Positions 43,665 to 52,604 of a stretch of 64,000 nucleotides of DNA are shown here, in pieces. The number at the start of each line of letters is the position of its first letter. Within the stretch, counting starts at the first letter, position 1. The position numbers and the translations under genes are program-made. The notes under the pieces are model-generated. The model worked only from the letters and a program-made list of their open reading frames with translations, had not been told where the DNA came from and did no database searches. The stretch comes from Microbacterium enclense (GTDB lineage: Bacteria > Actinomycetota > Actinomycetes > Actinomycetales > Microbacteriaceae). The stretch covers positions 3,658,001 through 3,722,000 of the forward strand of contig CP116226.1 of the NCBI GenBank assembly GCA_038182865.1, written 5' to 3'.

Positions 43665-44723
43665 ATGGACGCCACCCCCGTCGAGCTCGGCCTCGACACC
43701 TTCGGAGACATCTCTCGCGGCTCCGACGGGTCGCTGCAGAGCGACGCGCAGACCATCCGCAACGTCGTCGAACAGGCGGTGCTCGCCGACCAGGTGGGAC
43801 TGTCGTTCTTCGGGGTGGGGGAGCACCACCGGAAGGACTTCGCCGTCACGAGCCCCGAGATCGTGCTGGCCGCGGCCGCCGCGCGGACGACGAACATCCA
43901 CCTCGGCACCTCGGTGACCGTCCTCTCCTCCGACGACCCGGTGCGGGTCTACGAACGCTTCGCGACGCTGGATGCCGTGTCGAACGGGCGCGCCGAGGTC
44001 ATCCTCGGTCGTGGCTCGTTCATCGAGTCGTTCCCGCTGTTCGGCTACGACTTGAGCGACTACGAGCAGCTCTTCGAAGAGAAGCTCGAGCTGTTCTCGC
44101 TCCTGCTCGAGGAGAAGCCCGTCACCTGGTCCGGTCGCACGCGGGCGGGTTTGCAGGACGCCGACGTCTACCCCAAGACCGAGAACGGGCTCACGGCCTG
44201 GGTCGGTGTCGGAGGATCCCCGGAGTCGGTCGTCCGGGCCGCCCGCTATGGCTACGGGCTGGTGCTCGCCATCATCGGCGGATCGTCGGCCCGCTTCCGC
44301 CCCTTCGCGCAGCTGTACCGGCAGTCGCTCCAGGAGTTCGGGAAGCCGGACATGCCCATCTCGGTGCACTCGCCCGGTCACGTGGCCGAGACCGACCAGC
44401 AGGCGTGGGACGAGGCGTACGAGGGGGTCGCCGAGCTCAACACGACCATCGGCCGGGAGCGGGGATGGCCCGCATACAACCGCCTGCGTTTCCAGCACGA
44501 CGTGGGTCCGGAGGGCGCGATGTACATCGGGTCTCCCGAGACGGTGGCGACCAAGATCGCCGCCACGGTGCGGACTCTCGGTGCCACGCGCTTCCAGATG
44601 AAGTTCGCGAGCGGTTCGATCTCGCACGACCGTCTGATGTCGAGCATCGAGCTGTACGGCTCGCGGGTCGTGCCGCTCGTGCGCGAGATGCTCGCCGACG
44701 CGAGCAGCGACGAGGTCCGGTGA
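43665..44723 (+). CDS. Luciferase-like flavin-dependent monooxygenase
   Basis: A 352-residue LLM-class TIM-barrel oxidoreductase. LGLDTFGDISR, the FFGVGEHHRKDFAVTSPEIVLAAAAARTTNIHLG region and GRAEVILGRGSFIESFPLFG are typical of the LLM family with FMN as likely cofactor. The substrate cannot be told from sequence. AAGGAG lies 5 nt before ATG 43665. It overlaps the MFS gene (GTGA), suggesting that the transporter handles the substrate or product. Confidence 0.88.
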   Translation: MDATPVELGLDTFGDISRGSDGSLQSDAQTIRNVVEQAVLADQVGLSFFGVGEHHRKDFAVTSPEIVLAAAAARTTNIHLGTSVTVLSSDDPVRVYERFATLDAVSNGRAEVILGRGSFIESFPLFGYDLSDYEQLFEEKLELFSLLLEEKPVTWSGRTRAGLQDADVYPKTENGLTAWVGVGGSPESVVRAARYGYGLVLAIIGGSSARFRPFAQLYRQSLQEFGKPDMPISVHSPGHVAETDQQAWDEAYEGVAELNTTIGRERGWPAYNRLRFQHDVGPEGAMYIGSPETVATKIAATVRTLGATRFQMKFASGSISHDRLMSSIELYGSRVVPLVREMLADASSDEVR

Positions 44724-46054
44724 GCACGACGACCGACACCTCCCAGGTGTCCGAACGCCTCGACGCGCTGCCGTTCACCCGGCGTCATGCCCGGATCCTG
44801 GGCGGGTCGGGTCTGGGCTGGGCCCTGGATGCCATGGACGTCGGGCTCATCTCGTTCGTCATCGCCGCTCTGGCGGCGCAATGGCAGCTCGCTCCGACGC
44901 AGGCCTCCTGGATCGCGTCGGCCGGTTTCGCCGGAATGGCGATCGGAGCGAGCCTCGGCGGGCTGCTGGCCGATCGCTTCGGCCGGCGCCAGGTCTTCGC
45001 CCTCACGCTCCTCGTCTACGGGATCGCCACGGGCGCCAGCGCCCTCGTCGGCGGACTCGCGGCACTGCTCGTCCTGCGCTTCGTCGTGGGGCTGGGTCTC
45101 GGCGCCGAGCTGCCCGTCGCGTCGACCTACGTCAGCGAGTTCGCCCCCGCCAGGATGCGCGGACGCCTCATCGTCTTCCTCGAGGCGTTCTGGGCCGTCG
45201 GATGGACGGCCGCGGCCCTCATCGGTTACCTCGTCGTCCCCTCGTCCGCCGACGGGTGGCGATGGGCGTTCGCGCTGGGCGCGATCCCCGCGGTCTATGC
45301 CCTCATCGTGCGCTGGGGGCTTCCTGAGTCGCCGCGCTGGCTCGCCTCCCGAGGGCGTCACGGCGAAGCCGTCGTCATCGTGCGCGACCTGGAGGCTGCG
45401 GCGGGACGCGTATCACTGGAGCCGTCGGCCGAGGGTCTTCCCGCCTCGGTGCCCGCGCCGCGCGCCCGGGTCGGCGCGTTGTGGTCACGACCTCTGCGTG
45501 CCCGTACCGCCAGTCTGTGGGTGCTGTGGTTCTGCGTGAACTTCTCGTACTACGGCGCCTTCATCTGGATCCCGACGATCCTGGTGGCCCAGGGATACGA
45601 TCTCGTGCGCTCGTTCGGATTCACGCTGATCATCACGCTCGCCCAGCTGCCCGGGTACGCCGTCGCCGCATGGCTCATCGAGGCGTGGGGACGACGCGCG
45701 ACGCTCGCCACGTTCCTCGCCGGCTCTGCCGTCGCCGCCGTTCTCTTCGGCACCGCCACCGGAGAGGTTGCCGTGATCGTGACGGGCATGCTCCTGTCGT
45801 TCTTCAACCTCGGGGCGTGGGGCGCGCTGTACGCGGCGACCCCCGAGACGTACCCGACCACGGTGCGTGCCACCGGCGCGGGATGGGCGGCCGGCGTGGG
45901 ACGGATCGCATCGATCCTCGCGCCGCTCGCCGTTCCGCCGCTGCTCGGCATCGGGGGAGCGCCGTTGCTGTTCATCGTCTTCGCCGCGTTCTTCGCCGTG
46001 GCCGTCGCGGCGTCTCTCTTCCTCCGCGAGGAGCGAGGTCGCGCGCTCGCCTGA
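44720..46054 (+). CDS. MFS transporter (sugar/aromatic acid symporter type)
   Basis: A 444-residue major facilitator with 12 membrane helices. The loop 2-3 motif GGLLADRFGRRQVFAL and the ESPRWLASRGR after helix 6 place it in the sugar porter/aromatic acid:H+ symporter group. WALDAMDVGLISFV in helix 1 resembles aromatic acid and niacin transporters. GTG 44720 overlaps the upstream stop. A short hairpin ends the operon. Confidence 0.88.
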   Translation: MSTTTDTSQVSERLDALPFTRRHARILGGSGLGWALDAMDVGLISFVIAALAAQWQLAPTQASWIASAGFAGMAIGASLGGLLADRFGRRQVFALTLLVYGIATGASALVGGLAALLVLRFVVGLGLGAELPVASTYVSEFAPARMRGRLIVFLEAFWAVGWTAAALIGYLVVPSSADGWRWAFALGAIPAVYALIVRWGLPESPRWLASRGRHGEAVVIVRDLEAAAGRVSLEPSAEGLPASVPAPRARVGALWSRPLRARTASLWVLWFCVNFSYYGAFIWIPTILVAQGYDLVRSFGFTLIITLAQLPGYAVAAWLIEAWGRRATLATFLAGSAVAAVLFGTATGEVAVIVTGMLLSFFNLGAWGALYAATPETYPTTVRATGAGWAAGVGRIASILAPLAVPPLLGIGGAPLLFIVFAAFFAVAVAASLFLREERGRALA

Positions 46055-46055
46055 G

Positions 46056-46080
46056 CCCGTCCTCGCCGACATCGGACGGG
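46056..46080 (+). terminator. Hairpin after the MFS gene
   Basis: A 7-bp stem, CCCGTCC (46056-46062) with GGACGGG (46074-46080), directly after the MFS stop. Modest stability; no U-run. Confidence 0.45.
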
Positions 46081-46149
46081 TGTGGTAGGTCGTGCTCCAC
46101 GCCCCGCACGTGCGGCAGCGCCCCCAGCTACGACACCGATACGGCCGCG

Positions 46150-46155
46150 TAGGCT
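46150..46155 (+). promoter_or_regulatory. -10 box TAGGCT for leaderless SGNH gene
   Basis: TAGGCT, seven bases, then ATG 46163. Confidence 0.55.
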
Positions 46156-46162
46156 CGAGGGC

Positions 46163-46927
46163 ATGGCATCCGTCCGCTACGTCGCGATCGGCGATTCGTT
46201 CACCGAAGGAGTCGGCGACGAGCTCCCCGACGGCACCGTGCGAGGGTGGGCCGATCTGGCAGCCCAAGGATGGGCGGATGCCGCGGGCGAACCGATCCAG
46301 TATGCGAATCTTGCCATCCGCGGGAAGCTCATCCAGCCGATCGTCGAGCAGCAGCTCGAACCGGCGCTGGCGTTGAAGCCGACCCACCTGTCGTTCAACG
46401 GCGGTGGCAACGACATGCTGCGGCCACGCGCCGACGTCGAACGCATCGTCGGTGCCTTCGACCATGTTCTCCGTCGGTGCGATGACGAGGGCGTGCGCCT
46501 CATCGTGCTCTCCGGAGCGAATCCCTCGGCGGGGCTGCCGCTGGGGCGGGTCGTGCAGGGGCGAGGCGATCGGCTGTCGCGCGCCGTCGAGGAGCGGCTG
46601 GCATCACGCCCCGATGTGATCACCGCCTACAACTGGTTCGACCGTGAGCTGGCCGCCGGGGAGTTCTGGTCGGTCGACCGCCTGCACATGAATGCCCGCG
46701 GTCACCACCGGGTGGCCGCACGGGTCATCGAGGCGCTGGGTTCGTCCGCACCGAGCGACTGGTGGCACCTCCGCGAGATTCCTGAGACGGAACGGCTCAC
46801 GGGCACGGCGTACTACCGAGAACACGTCGCCCCGTGGGTGCGTCGGCGCCTTGCGCGCACCTCCTCTGGCGACGGACGTCACCCCAAGTTCGGCGGGGGC
46901 TGGGTCGAGCTCGTACCGGGAGGGTGA
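46163..46927 (+). CDS. SGNH/GDSL-family hydrolase
   Basis: A 254-residue esterase/lipase-like protein. Block I has the nucleophile in YVAIGDSFTEGVGDE, block III is FNGGGNDMLRP, and block V provides the Asp-His in DRLHMNARGHHR. There is no signal peptide, so it is cytosolic. The substrate is unknown. The conserved TGTAYYREHVAPWVRRRL tail is common in actinobacterial members. The start is ATG 46163, seven bases after a -10 box. Confidence 0.9.
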   Translation: MASVRYVAIGDSFTEGVGDELPDGTVRGWADLAAQGWADAAGEPIQYANLAIRGKLIQPIVEQQLEPALALKPTHLSFNGGGNDMLRPRADVERIVGAFDHVLRRCDDEGVRLIVLSGANPSAGLPLGRVVQGRGDRLSRAVEERLASRPDVITAYNWFDRELAAGEFWSVDRLHMNARGHHRVAARVIEALGSSAPSDWWHLREIPETERLTGTAYYREHVAPWVRRRLARTSSGDGRHPKFGGGWVELVPGG

Positions 46928-46976
46928 CGGACGACACCGAGCGGGCCACCCCCTGGCGCCCTGGCATCTACCTGCT

Positions 46977-46982
46977 TAGGAT
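46977..46982 (+). promoter_or_regulatory. -10 box TAGGAT for leaderless lipoprotein gene
   Basis: TAGGAT, six bases, then ATG 46989; no Shine-Dalgarno. Confidence 0.6.
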
Positions 46983-46988
46983 CGCCGG

Positions 46989-47495
46989 ATGTCCTCATCG
47001 AACGCGCGACTTCTGGCCCTCTCCGGCACCGCGATCGCGCTCGGCGCTCTCACCGGGTGCACGAGCGGTGAAGCGGAACCCCCGACGTCGGTTCCGTTGA
47101 CGCCCTCGCCGACGGTCCCCACCACGACGTCCTCGCCCACTCCTGACCCGTGGGCCGGCTACTTCGACGACGAGGTCGCTGACGCCGAGGTGGGGGAGTA
47201 CCTGTGGCAGTCGTGGGGCACCTTCGGCGACTCGGGTCAGGTGGCCGCGCATCGCAGCGAGAACCGCACCGTCGAACCCGGGACGTACACCGTGACCCTG
47301 GATTGCGCCGGCCCCGAGACGATCACGGGGCGGATCTCGACGTCCGCGGGAACCGTGGTCAGTGACGCGGTCTCGGTCTCGTGCCTGGCTCCGACACCGA
47401 TACCGCTCGACCTGCCGGATCGGGGATTGGTCGTCGAGCTCGACAGCGACGGAGCCCCCGGGGCGTTCGTGATCCGGGTCGGGGCGGCCTCGTGA
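46989..47495 (+). CDS. Putative lipoprotein
   Basis: A 168-residue secreted protein with a lipoprotein signal: LLALSGTAIALGALTGC, acylated Cys24. A Pro/Thr/Ser-rich linker (about 27-52) leads to a beta-rich domain of about 110 residues with two cysteines (LDCAGPE, VSCLAP) that may form a disulfide. I recognise no family. Anchored by Lgt, it would sit on the outer face of the membrane. It faces the convergent membrane gene with a 17-nt gap and no terminator. Confidence 0.8.
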   Translation: MSSSNARLLALSGTAIALGALTGCTSGEAEPPTSVPLTPSPTVPTTTSSPTPDPWAGYFDDEVADAEVGEYLWQSWGTFGDSGQVAAHRSENRTVEPGTYTVTLDCAGPETITGRISTSAGTVVSDAVSVSCLAPTPIPLDLPDRGLVVELDSDGAPGAFVIRVGAAS

Positions 47496-47512
47496 TCCGT
47501 ACGCCTTGAGTC

Positions 47513-48887
47513 TCACCGAGCGGGCGCGGGTACACCGTCGGGGCGCACCGGAACGCGTCCTGCCCGCGGGCGTGGACGCCTCGCACGCAGCGCAAGGATC
47601 AAGGCGACGACGGGCACCGCGAACGCCAGCATCGGGGCGATCATCACCCCGGCGAACGAGGCGTAGAGGGCACCGCAGGCGATCCCGACGACCACGGCTG
47701 CGCCGCGCGGCAACCGTGCGTGAGCGCCGATCGCCCATGCCAGACCACCGCCGACCAACACCGCACCCGCCTGCAACCCCGGCTGCATGGCCGAGGAATC
47801 CGGAGCCTCGATGTAGGCCGCGGCGACGCAGCACGTCGACAGTGCCGCGAGGGCGAGCGGCCCCCAGCGGTGGAGCCCCGCGCGAGGGAGAGGCGGGAGC
47901 GGTTTCGCCACGCCCACCGCCGCGAGGAGCGGGAGCACCGACACCAGGAGCAGCGTGATGCCATGCGCCATCGCGATGGTGCCGTCGGTCGCTCCCGGTG
48001 ACCACGCCGCGCCCGAGAACGCGTAGGCGAGGCCGACGACGCCTCCGGAGAGAGCGAGCCACGCCGATGCTGCCGTGACCGTTCGCCGACGCGCATCCGG
48101 CACGGCTCTGCCGGGGTTCCCATCAGAGCGCGCTCGTCCGGGGGAGGGGACGACGCCGGCGGCACGCCGTTCCGGGAGGACGGCGAGGACGATGGCCCCG
48201 CCCGCCAGCAGAGCGGCGGCGGTCGGGGTCATGGTTGAGAGGCCGACCAGCGGGGCCACGGCGAGTCCTGCCACCGCGGCGATCAGGAGGCGCGCGGCCC
48301 AGGGCAGTCGTGTCCTGCGCCGGAGCATCGCGTCCACGGCAAGGGAGATCGCCGTCGCACCGACCGCGATGCCCGCGCCGAAGAGGGGGAGGAAAGCGCC
48401 GGCGAGCCCCTGGGGCGGGCGGCCCGCGTCGGCGTCGTCGAATCCGAGCATCCAGGACAGGGCCGTGAGAGCACCCAGGACCCACGCGAGCCCGGAGGTC
48501 GCCAAGAGCGCCACCGCGCGCACATCGCCGATCACCCCGCGGAACCGACCCGTCGCGATGGCGGACCAGCTGGAGAAGAGGGGCGTCACTCCCGACAGCA
48601 GCAGAAGCATCGCCGGTCCCGGAGTCGCCTGGAAGAAGAGCAGCCCCGCGATCACCGCGGCGACCACGGCGGCGACAGCGGTGACGAGGGCGAACCGCCG
48701 ATCGAGGCGCGCGGCGGTTCCATTCAGCGCCGCATGGCGGATGTCGGCCGGCGTGGGCGTGCGGCGGCCCTCCGCCTCCGCGGCGTCGAGCAGCGTCGCC
48801 AGCATCACCGCGCCGTGACGGCGACGCCACGCGCGGGGGGTACCACCGGAGCATCCGTGCGAATGCGCGCTCGTCGACGGTGATCAT
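47513..48887 (-). pseudogene. PadR-linked multi-pass membrane protein, frameshifted
   Basis: The reading frame from ATG 48887, which overlaps the padR stop (ATGA), encodes MITVDERAFARMLRWYP and then runs out of phase at a run of six G on the + strand (48835-48840). Removing one G restores WYPRAWRRRHGAVMLATLLD and joins the long frame that ends at 47513, giving 457 residues with about ten membrane helices. The region 48808-47513 alone is an open frame from GTG 48808 (431 codons). This is either a real frameshift, a phase-variable tract or a sequencing error. The function is unknown; padR coupling suggests a stress-responsive membrane protein. Confidence 0.75.
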
Positions 48888-49237
48888 GACAACACCACCC
48901 GCCCGGATGCCGCGACGGGCCGGCTTGCCGTGAGTCGGGCTCGCGCGATCCGCGCCTGCGTCTCGAGCGCCTCGACCTCGGCACCGAGCGCCGCCGCACC
49001 CTCGTCGGTGAGCACGAAGTACCGGCGCGCGCGTCCGCTCACGATCTCCTCGCCGTCGGACACGATCAGCCTCTCGCGTTCAAGGCGCTCGAGAGCGGAG
49101 TACAACGTCGTGACCTTCAGCGCCACGCGGCCTGTCGAGGCGTCACGGGTTTCGCGGAGGATCTCGTACCCGTGACGACGTCCGCCAACGAGAGCCGTCA
49201 GGATCCAGAACGCCGGCGGGGTCAGGGGAGTGGCCAT
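48884..49237 (-). CDS. PadR-family transcriptional regulator
   Basis: A 117-residue winged-helix regulator: FWILTALVGGRRHGYEILRE, KVTTLYSALERLERERLIVS and RRYFVLTDEGAAALGAEVEAL form the PadR DNA-binding domain and the start of the dimerisation helix. It probably represses its own operon, which includes the downstream membrane gene by 4-nt overlap. An inverted repeat lies 9 nt upstream of its start codon. The gene is likely leaderless: an AT-rich TATAAA precedes ATG 49237 by 5 nt. Confidence 0.9.
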   Translation of the reverse strand: MATPLTPPAFWILTALVGGRRHGYEILRETRDASTGRVALKVTTLYSALERLERERLIVSDGEEIVSGRARRYFVLTDEGAAALGAEVEALETQARIARARLTASRPVAASGRVVLS

Positions 49238-49245
49238 GCTTCTTT

Positions 49246-49266
49246 ATATTCCCGTCGTCGGAATAT
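49246..49266 (-). promoter_or_regulatory. Inverted repeat, candidate PadR operator
   Basis: ATATTCC (49246-49252), a 7-nt spacer and GGAATAT (49260-49266), a perfect 7-7-7 repeat. It overlaps the AT-rich -10 region of padR on the minus strand, as expected for an autorepressor site. Confidence 0.6.
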
Positions 49267-49351
49267 TACAAGCAGTGCCGCGTACCGTCGCGAACAGAAG
49301 ATCATGGCCGGCTCATAGCGAGGTCCGAGTCGGGAAGACGAGAATGACCAT

Positions 49352-50155
49352 ATGACCCTTGCACTCGTCACCGGTACCTCCAGCGGCATCGGACTGCACA
49401 CCGCGGTCGGCCTCGCGCGAACGGGGGTCGAGGTCATCGCGACCGTTCGCGACACCGCCCGCGCCGACGCCCTGCGCGCTGCGGCCGGCGACGCGGGCGT
49501 CGTACTCGACATCCGGGCGCTCGACGTCACAGACCCCGACGGCGCGCGCGCCCTCGTCGCCGAGGCCGGCCCGATCGACATCCTCGTCAACAACGCGGGC
49601 CGGGGCGCCGTCGGAACCCTCGAGCAGCTCAGCGACGACGATCTGCAGCAGCAGCTCGAAACGAACTATCTCTCCGTCGCCCGCCTCACGCGCCTCGTGC
49701 TGCCGGGCATGCGCGAACGGGGGAACGGTCGCATCGTCACCGTCACGAGCGTCGGGGGAGCGGTCGGCCAGCCGTTCGCCGACGCGTACTGCGGAGCGAA
49801 GTTCGCAGTCGAAGGTCTCATGCAGTCCCTCGCGCCGGTGGTCGCGCCGTTCGGCATCGACGTGTCGATCGTGGAGCCCGCCGCGGTGGCCTCCTCCTTC
49901 ACCGACTCGGTGCATCGCGCCGCCCCGGGGCCGTACGCTCAGCTGCAGCAGGCGTACCTCGACCGGGCGGCGACGTCGTTCGCGAACGCCCAGGCCGCCG
50001 ATGAAGCCGCCGAGACCGTCGTGGAAGCCGCGACGACCGACACGCCCCGTTTCCGGTGGCAGACGTCCGAGGCGGCGCTGCGATTCGCGGGCCTCTCGCT
50101 CGCCGACCTCTCCGGGTCTCGCGTTCTCGACGTGACGTCGGCCTGGGTGCGCTGA
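49352..50155 (+). CDS. SDR-family oxidoreductase
   Basis: A 267-residue classical short-chain dehydrogenase. The cofactor motif TGTSSGIG lies at residues 8-15, NNAG near 82, catalytic Ser in TVTSVGG near 133 and Y-C-G-A-K near 147-151. The substrate is unknown. A GAGAAT hexamer at 49340-49345 is spaced 6 nt from ATG 49352 and may be a degenerate -10 for leaderless initiation. It diverges from padR with 114 nt between them. Confidence 0.9.
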   Translation: MTLALVTGTSSGIGLHTAVGLARTGVEVIATVRDTARADALRAAAGDAGVVLDIRALDVTDPDGARALVAEAGPIDILVNNAGRGAVGTLEQLSDDDLQQQLETNYLSVARLTRLVLPGMRERGNGRIVTVTSVGGAVGQPFADAYCGAKFAVEGLMQSLAPVVAPFGIDVSIVEPAAVASSFTDSVHRAAPGPYAQLQQAYLDRAATSFANAQAADEAAETVVEAATTDTPRFRWQTSEAALRFAGLSLADLSGSRVLDVTSAWVR

Positions 50156-50162
50156 CCCACGC

Positions 50163-50200
50163 ATCGTCCCGGGCGACGACCGCGCGCCGCCCGGGACGAT
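50163..50200. terminator. Bidirectional terminator
   Basis: A perfect 13-bp stem, ATCGTCCCGGGCG (50163-50175) with its reverse complement at 50188-50200, loop of 12 nt. It lies between two convergent genes and ends 2 nt before the transglutaminase-like gene's stop. Confidence 0.8.
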
Positions 50201-50201
50201 C

Positions 50202-52499
50202 TCACGGAGTCGCGTAGTCGGCGATCCGGGAGTCCGCCATCCATTCCTTCGTCTCGACGCGAGCTGCGTTCCCGGTGAACTGCGAGTCAGAGATGAGCAG
50301 ATACTTCGTCGGATCGCTGCCGTCGTTCCACGTGGGGTCGACGGCAAGCCAGGAGCCCCCGACATCGACCTTGTTCCACGCGTGGCCGCCGCCGTTGAGC
50401 ACATCCCCGGTGACGACGACGCTGGGGACGCCGGCGGCATCCATCAGTGCTTTGTACGCGGCCGCGTAGCTCGCGCAGACGCCCGTGTTGCCGCTCTCCG
50501 ACAGCAGGACACCGCTGGGGTCCCAGGCGTGCGGGAATCCGTCGGGGAAGCCCGGCATCCCCTCACCGGCCGCCAGCGCTGCCTGATCGTAGCTGGCGAC
50601 GTCGACGAGCCAGGCGTTCAGGGCCGTCGCTTTGTCGGTCGCACTCATGTCCGGGGTCGTGACCGAAGACACGGCCCCGTTCACGACCGTGGCGATCTCG
50701 CCCTGCAGACGGGTCGTCTCGGCCGCGTCGTTGGCGTACGTCACATAGACGATGTCGTCTTTGACGGTGTACCCGCGATACCCCAGGACATAGGGATTCT
50801 GGAACACGGCCTCGCCGATGGCGTCGTCGAGATCAGGCATCCCCGGGCGGTCCGTGTACGCCGAGACGTCGATCGCGTCCTGGCGCGCGACGAGATTCGC
50901 CGCGAGGTACGTCGTGAACTCATTGCTGCCGGACAGGGGATAAGCGACGTCGGGCGCCGTGGTCGACGGGGTGTACTGGCTCGGATCTCCCTGAATAGGG
51001 GCGGAGATGGTGGTCACCTGCGGCAGACCCGTCGTCGGCAGTTCCGCCTTCACGCGATCGTTGAACGCCGCCACCTGCGCCACGGCCGTGGCGGCGTCCG
51101 GCACGGTCAGGTACATCGGCCACCCCAGAGCCGTCCCGATCCCGCTGAGCTGCATCCGCACGGCCCCGTCCTTGGCTGTGAGACCGTCGGGGCTGATGTA
51201 CGACGCGGTCTGGCGAGTCGCCCCGTCGACCGACGTGAAGAGGAAGCGCGTGGGGATCTTGTCGAGCGAATCGACGATCTGTCCCTCGGGGAACTGCTGC
51301 CGCTTCAGATCGCCCGGGATCTCCTTGGGCAGGGACGCCGCCACCGTGTTCGCATCCGTCGCCTGCATGGCAGAGAAGGTCGTGCCGTCGGTGGCGATCA
51401 CGCCGTACTCGTACTCGCTCGTGTCGTTGTCGAGCGCGTTGACCGCCCCGCCGCCGTCTCCGGTCGACTCGATCTGCGCGCTGCTCCACAACCGATAGGT
51501 CTGCAACCCCTGATTCTGCTGCAATTCCGCGGCCACCCGCTCGCCCGTGAAGGGATCCACGACCGGGGGAGACCACGTCGGGACCTTCGTCGACCCGACG
51601 AGGTCCACTCTGCGCGACTCGCCGTTCCATGAGGTCACGGCGACGAGGTACTCGGTGGCACCCGGCACGGGGTCCCACGACATGGTCAGGGTGCCGTTGG
51701 GGTTGACGCCGTACGTCACCTGCGGCGTGGCGAGCGAGCGCGCGATACGGAACGGGTGAACGATGGGCTTCTCGAGGACGTTCCCGGCCTTGTCGAGCTT
51801 CTGTACGAGGTAATACGTCTCGTTCGCGCCCCACGCGGACCCGTCATCATTGAGCCGGAACTCCCGCTCGTCGCGGTTGTCCATGGTGCCGGTGTCGGAC
51901 CGGAAGCGCATCGCGTACGACCCCGATCCGGGCTCGACCTCGATGTCTCTGCCGGCCTCGTACTGCCAGGCTCTCAGGTCGGCGTGCCGTGTCAAGGCCG
52001 CATCGGTGAACAGCTCGAAGGCGAAGGACATGTCGCGCTCGTCCCCGTTCTCTGCCGCCTTCGCGTCGAGGTCATAGTCCGCCGGGAAGGCGAACTCGTG
52101 ATCGATCTCGACGTTGTCCTGCATCGGCGCATACGCGTATGCCCACCCGTCTTCGGTGGTGAGCTTGGGGCCGAACACCACCGGAGCACCCCAGATGAAG
52201 AACGCGGCCGTCGCCACCGCGAGGGCGGTCACGCCTCCGAGGATCCCCAGCACCAGGCCCTTTTTGCGCTTCTTGGGGGGAGCGGACTCAGCGGATGCCA
52301 CACCCTCCGCGTTCTCTGCGCTCGCCGGCGGTGCAGCCTCCGACGCCGACGCAGACGCCGCGGGGTGATTCGTGGAATCGGGGGAGACGAGCGGGTGGAC
52401 ATGCTCGGTCCATTTGCCGTCGCGCCAATAGCGCAACTGGGCCGCGGGGCTGATCGGGTCGGGATACCAACCGTCGGCGGGAGGGGCGGCGTCGCTCAT
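50202..52499 (-). CDS. DUF2510-anchored transglutaminase-like surface protein
   Basis: A 765-residue membrane protein. Residues 10-40 form a DUF2510 module (GWYPDP...LRYWRDGKWTEHV), then an Ala/Ser/Glu linker, a KKRKK charge cluster and one membrane helix (about 81-103). The large outside part has Ig/Fn3-like beta domains (for example TYGVNPNGTLTMSWDPVPGA) and a C-terminal transglutaminase-like domain with the triad Cys675, His706 and Asp721. Such domains crosslink or cleave peptides; here it may act on cell wall or surface protein. The gene is alone, with its own promoter and the bidirectional terminator. Confidence 0.85.
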   Translation of the reverse strand: MSDAAPPADGWYPDPISPAAQLRYWRDGKWTEHVHPLVSPDSTNHPAASASASEAAPPASAENAEGVASAESAPPKKRKKGLVLGILGGVTALAVATAAFFIWGAPVVFGPKLTTEDGWAYAYAPMQDNVEIDHEFAFPADYDLDAKAAENGDERDMSFAFELFTDAALTRHADLRAWQYEAGRDIEVEPGSGSYAMRFRSDTGTMDNRDEREFRLNDDGSAWGANETYYLVQKLDKAGNVLEKPIVHPFRIARSLATPQVTYGVNPNGTLTMSWDPVPGATEYLVAVTSWNGESRRVDLVGSTKVPTWSPPVVDPFTGERVAAELQQNQGLQTYRLWSSAQIESTGDGGGAVNALDNDTSEYEYGVIATDGTTFSAMQATDANTVAASLPKEIPGDLKRQQFPEGQIVDSLDKIPTRFLFTSVDGATRQTASYISPDGLTAKDGAVRMQLSGIGTALGWPMYLTVPDAATAVAQVAAFNDRVKAELPTTGLPQVTTISAPIQGDPSQYTPSTTAPDVAYPLSGSNEFTTYLAANLVARQDAIDVSAYTDRPGMPDLDDAIGEAVFQNPYVLGYRGYTVKDDIVYVTYANDAAETTRLQGEIATVVNGAVSSVTTPDMSATDKATALNAWLVDVASYDQAALAAGEGMPGFPDGFPHAWDPSGVLLSESGNTGVCASYAAAYKALMDAAGVPSVVVTGDVLNGGGHAWNKVDVGGSWLAVDPTWNDGSDPTKYLLISDSQFTGNAARVETKEWMADSRIADYATP

Positions 52500-52534
52500 C
52501 GTCGTCCGTTCTCACGAGCTACAAAGACCAGATG

Positions 52535-52540
52535 ATCTTA
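52535..52540 (-). promoter_or_regulatory. -10 box TAAGAT of the transglutaminase-like gene
   Basis: On the minus strand TAAGAT lies 35 nt upstream of ATG 52499. The 105-nt gap up to the tetR stop shows nothing else. Confidence 0.5.
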
Positions 52541-52604
52541 TGAAACACCGGTGACGAGCGAGGGGGACTTGCGCGGCGGGAGGTCGATCGGGGCGACAAC
52601 GGGC

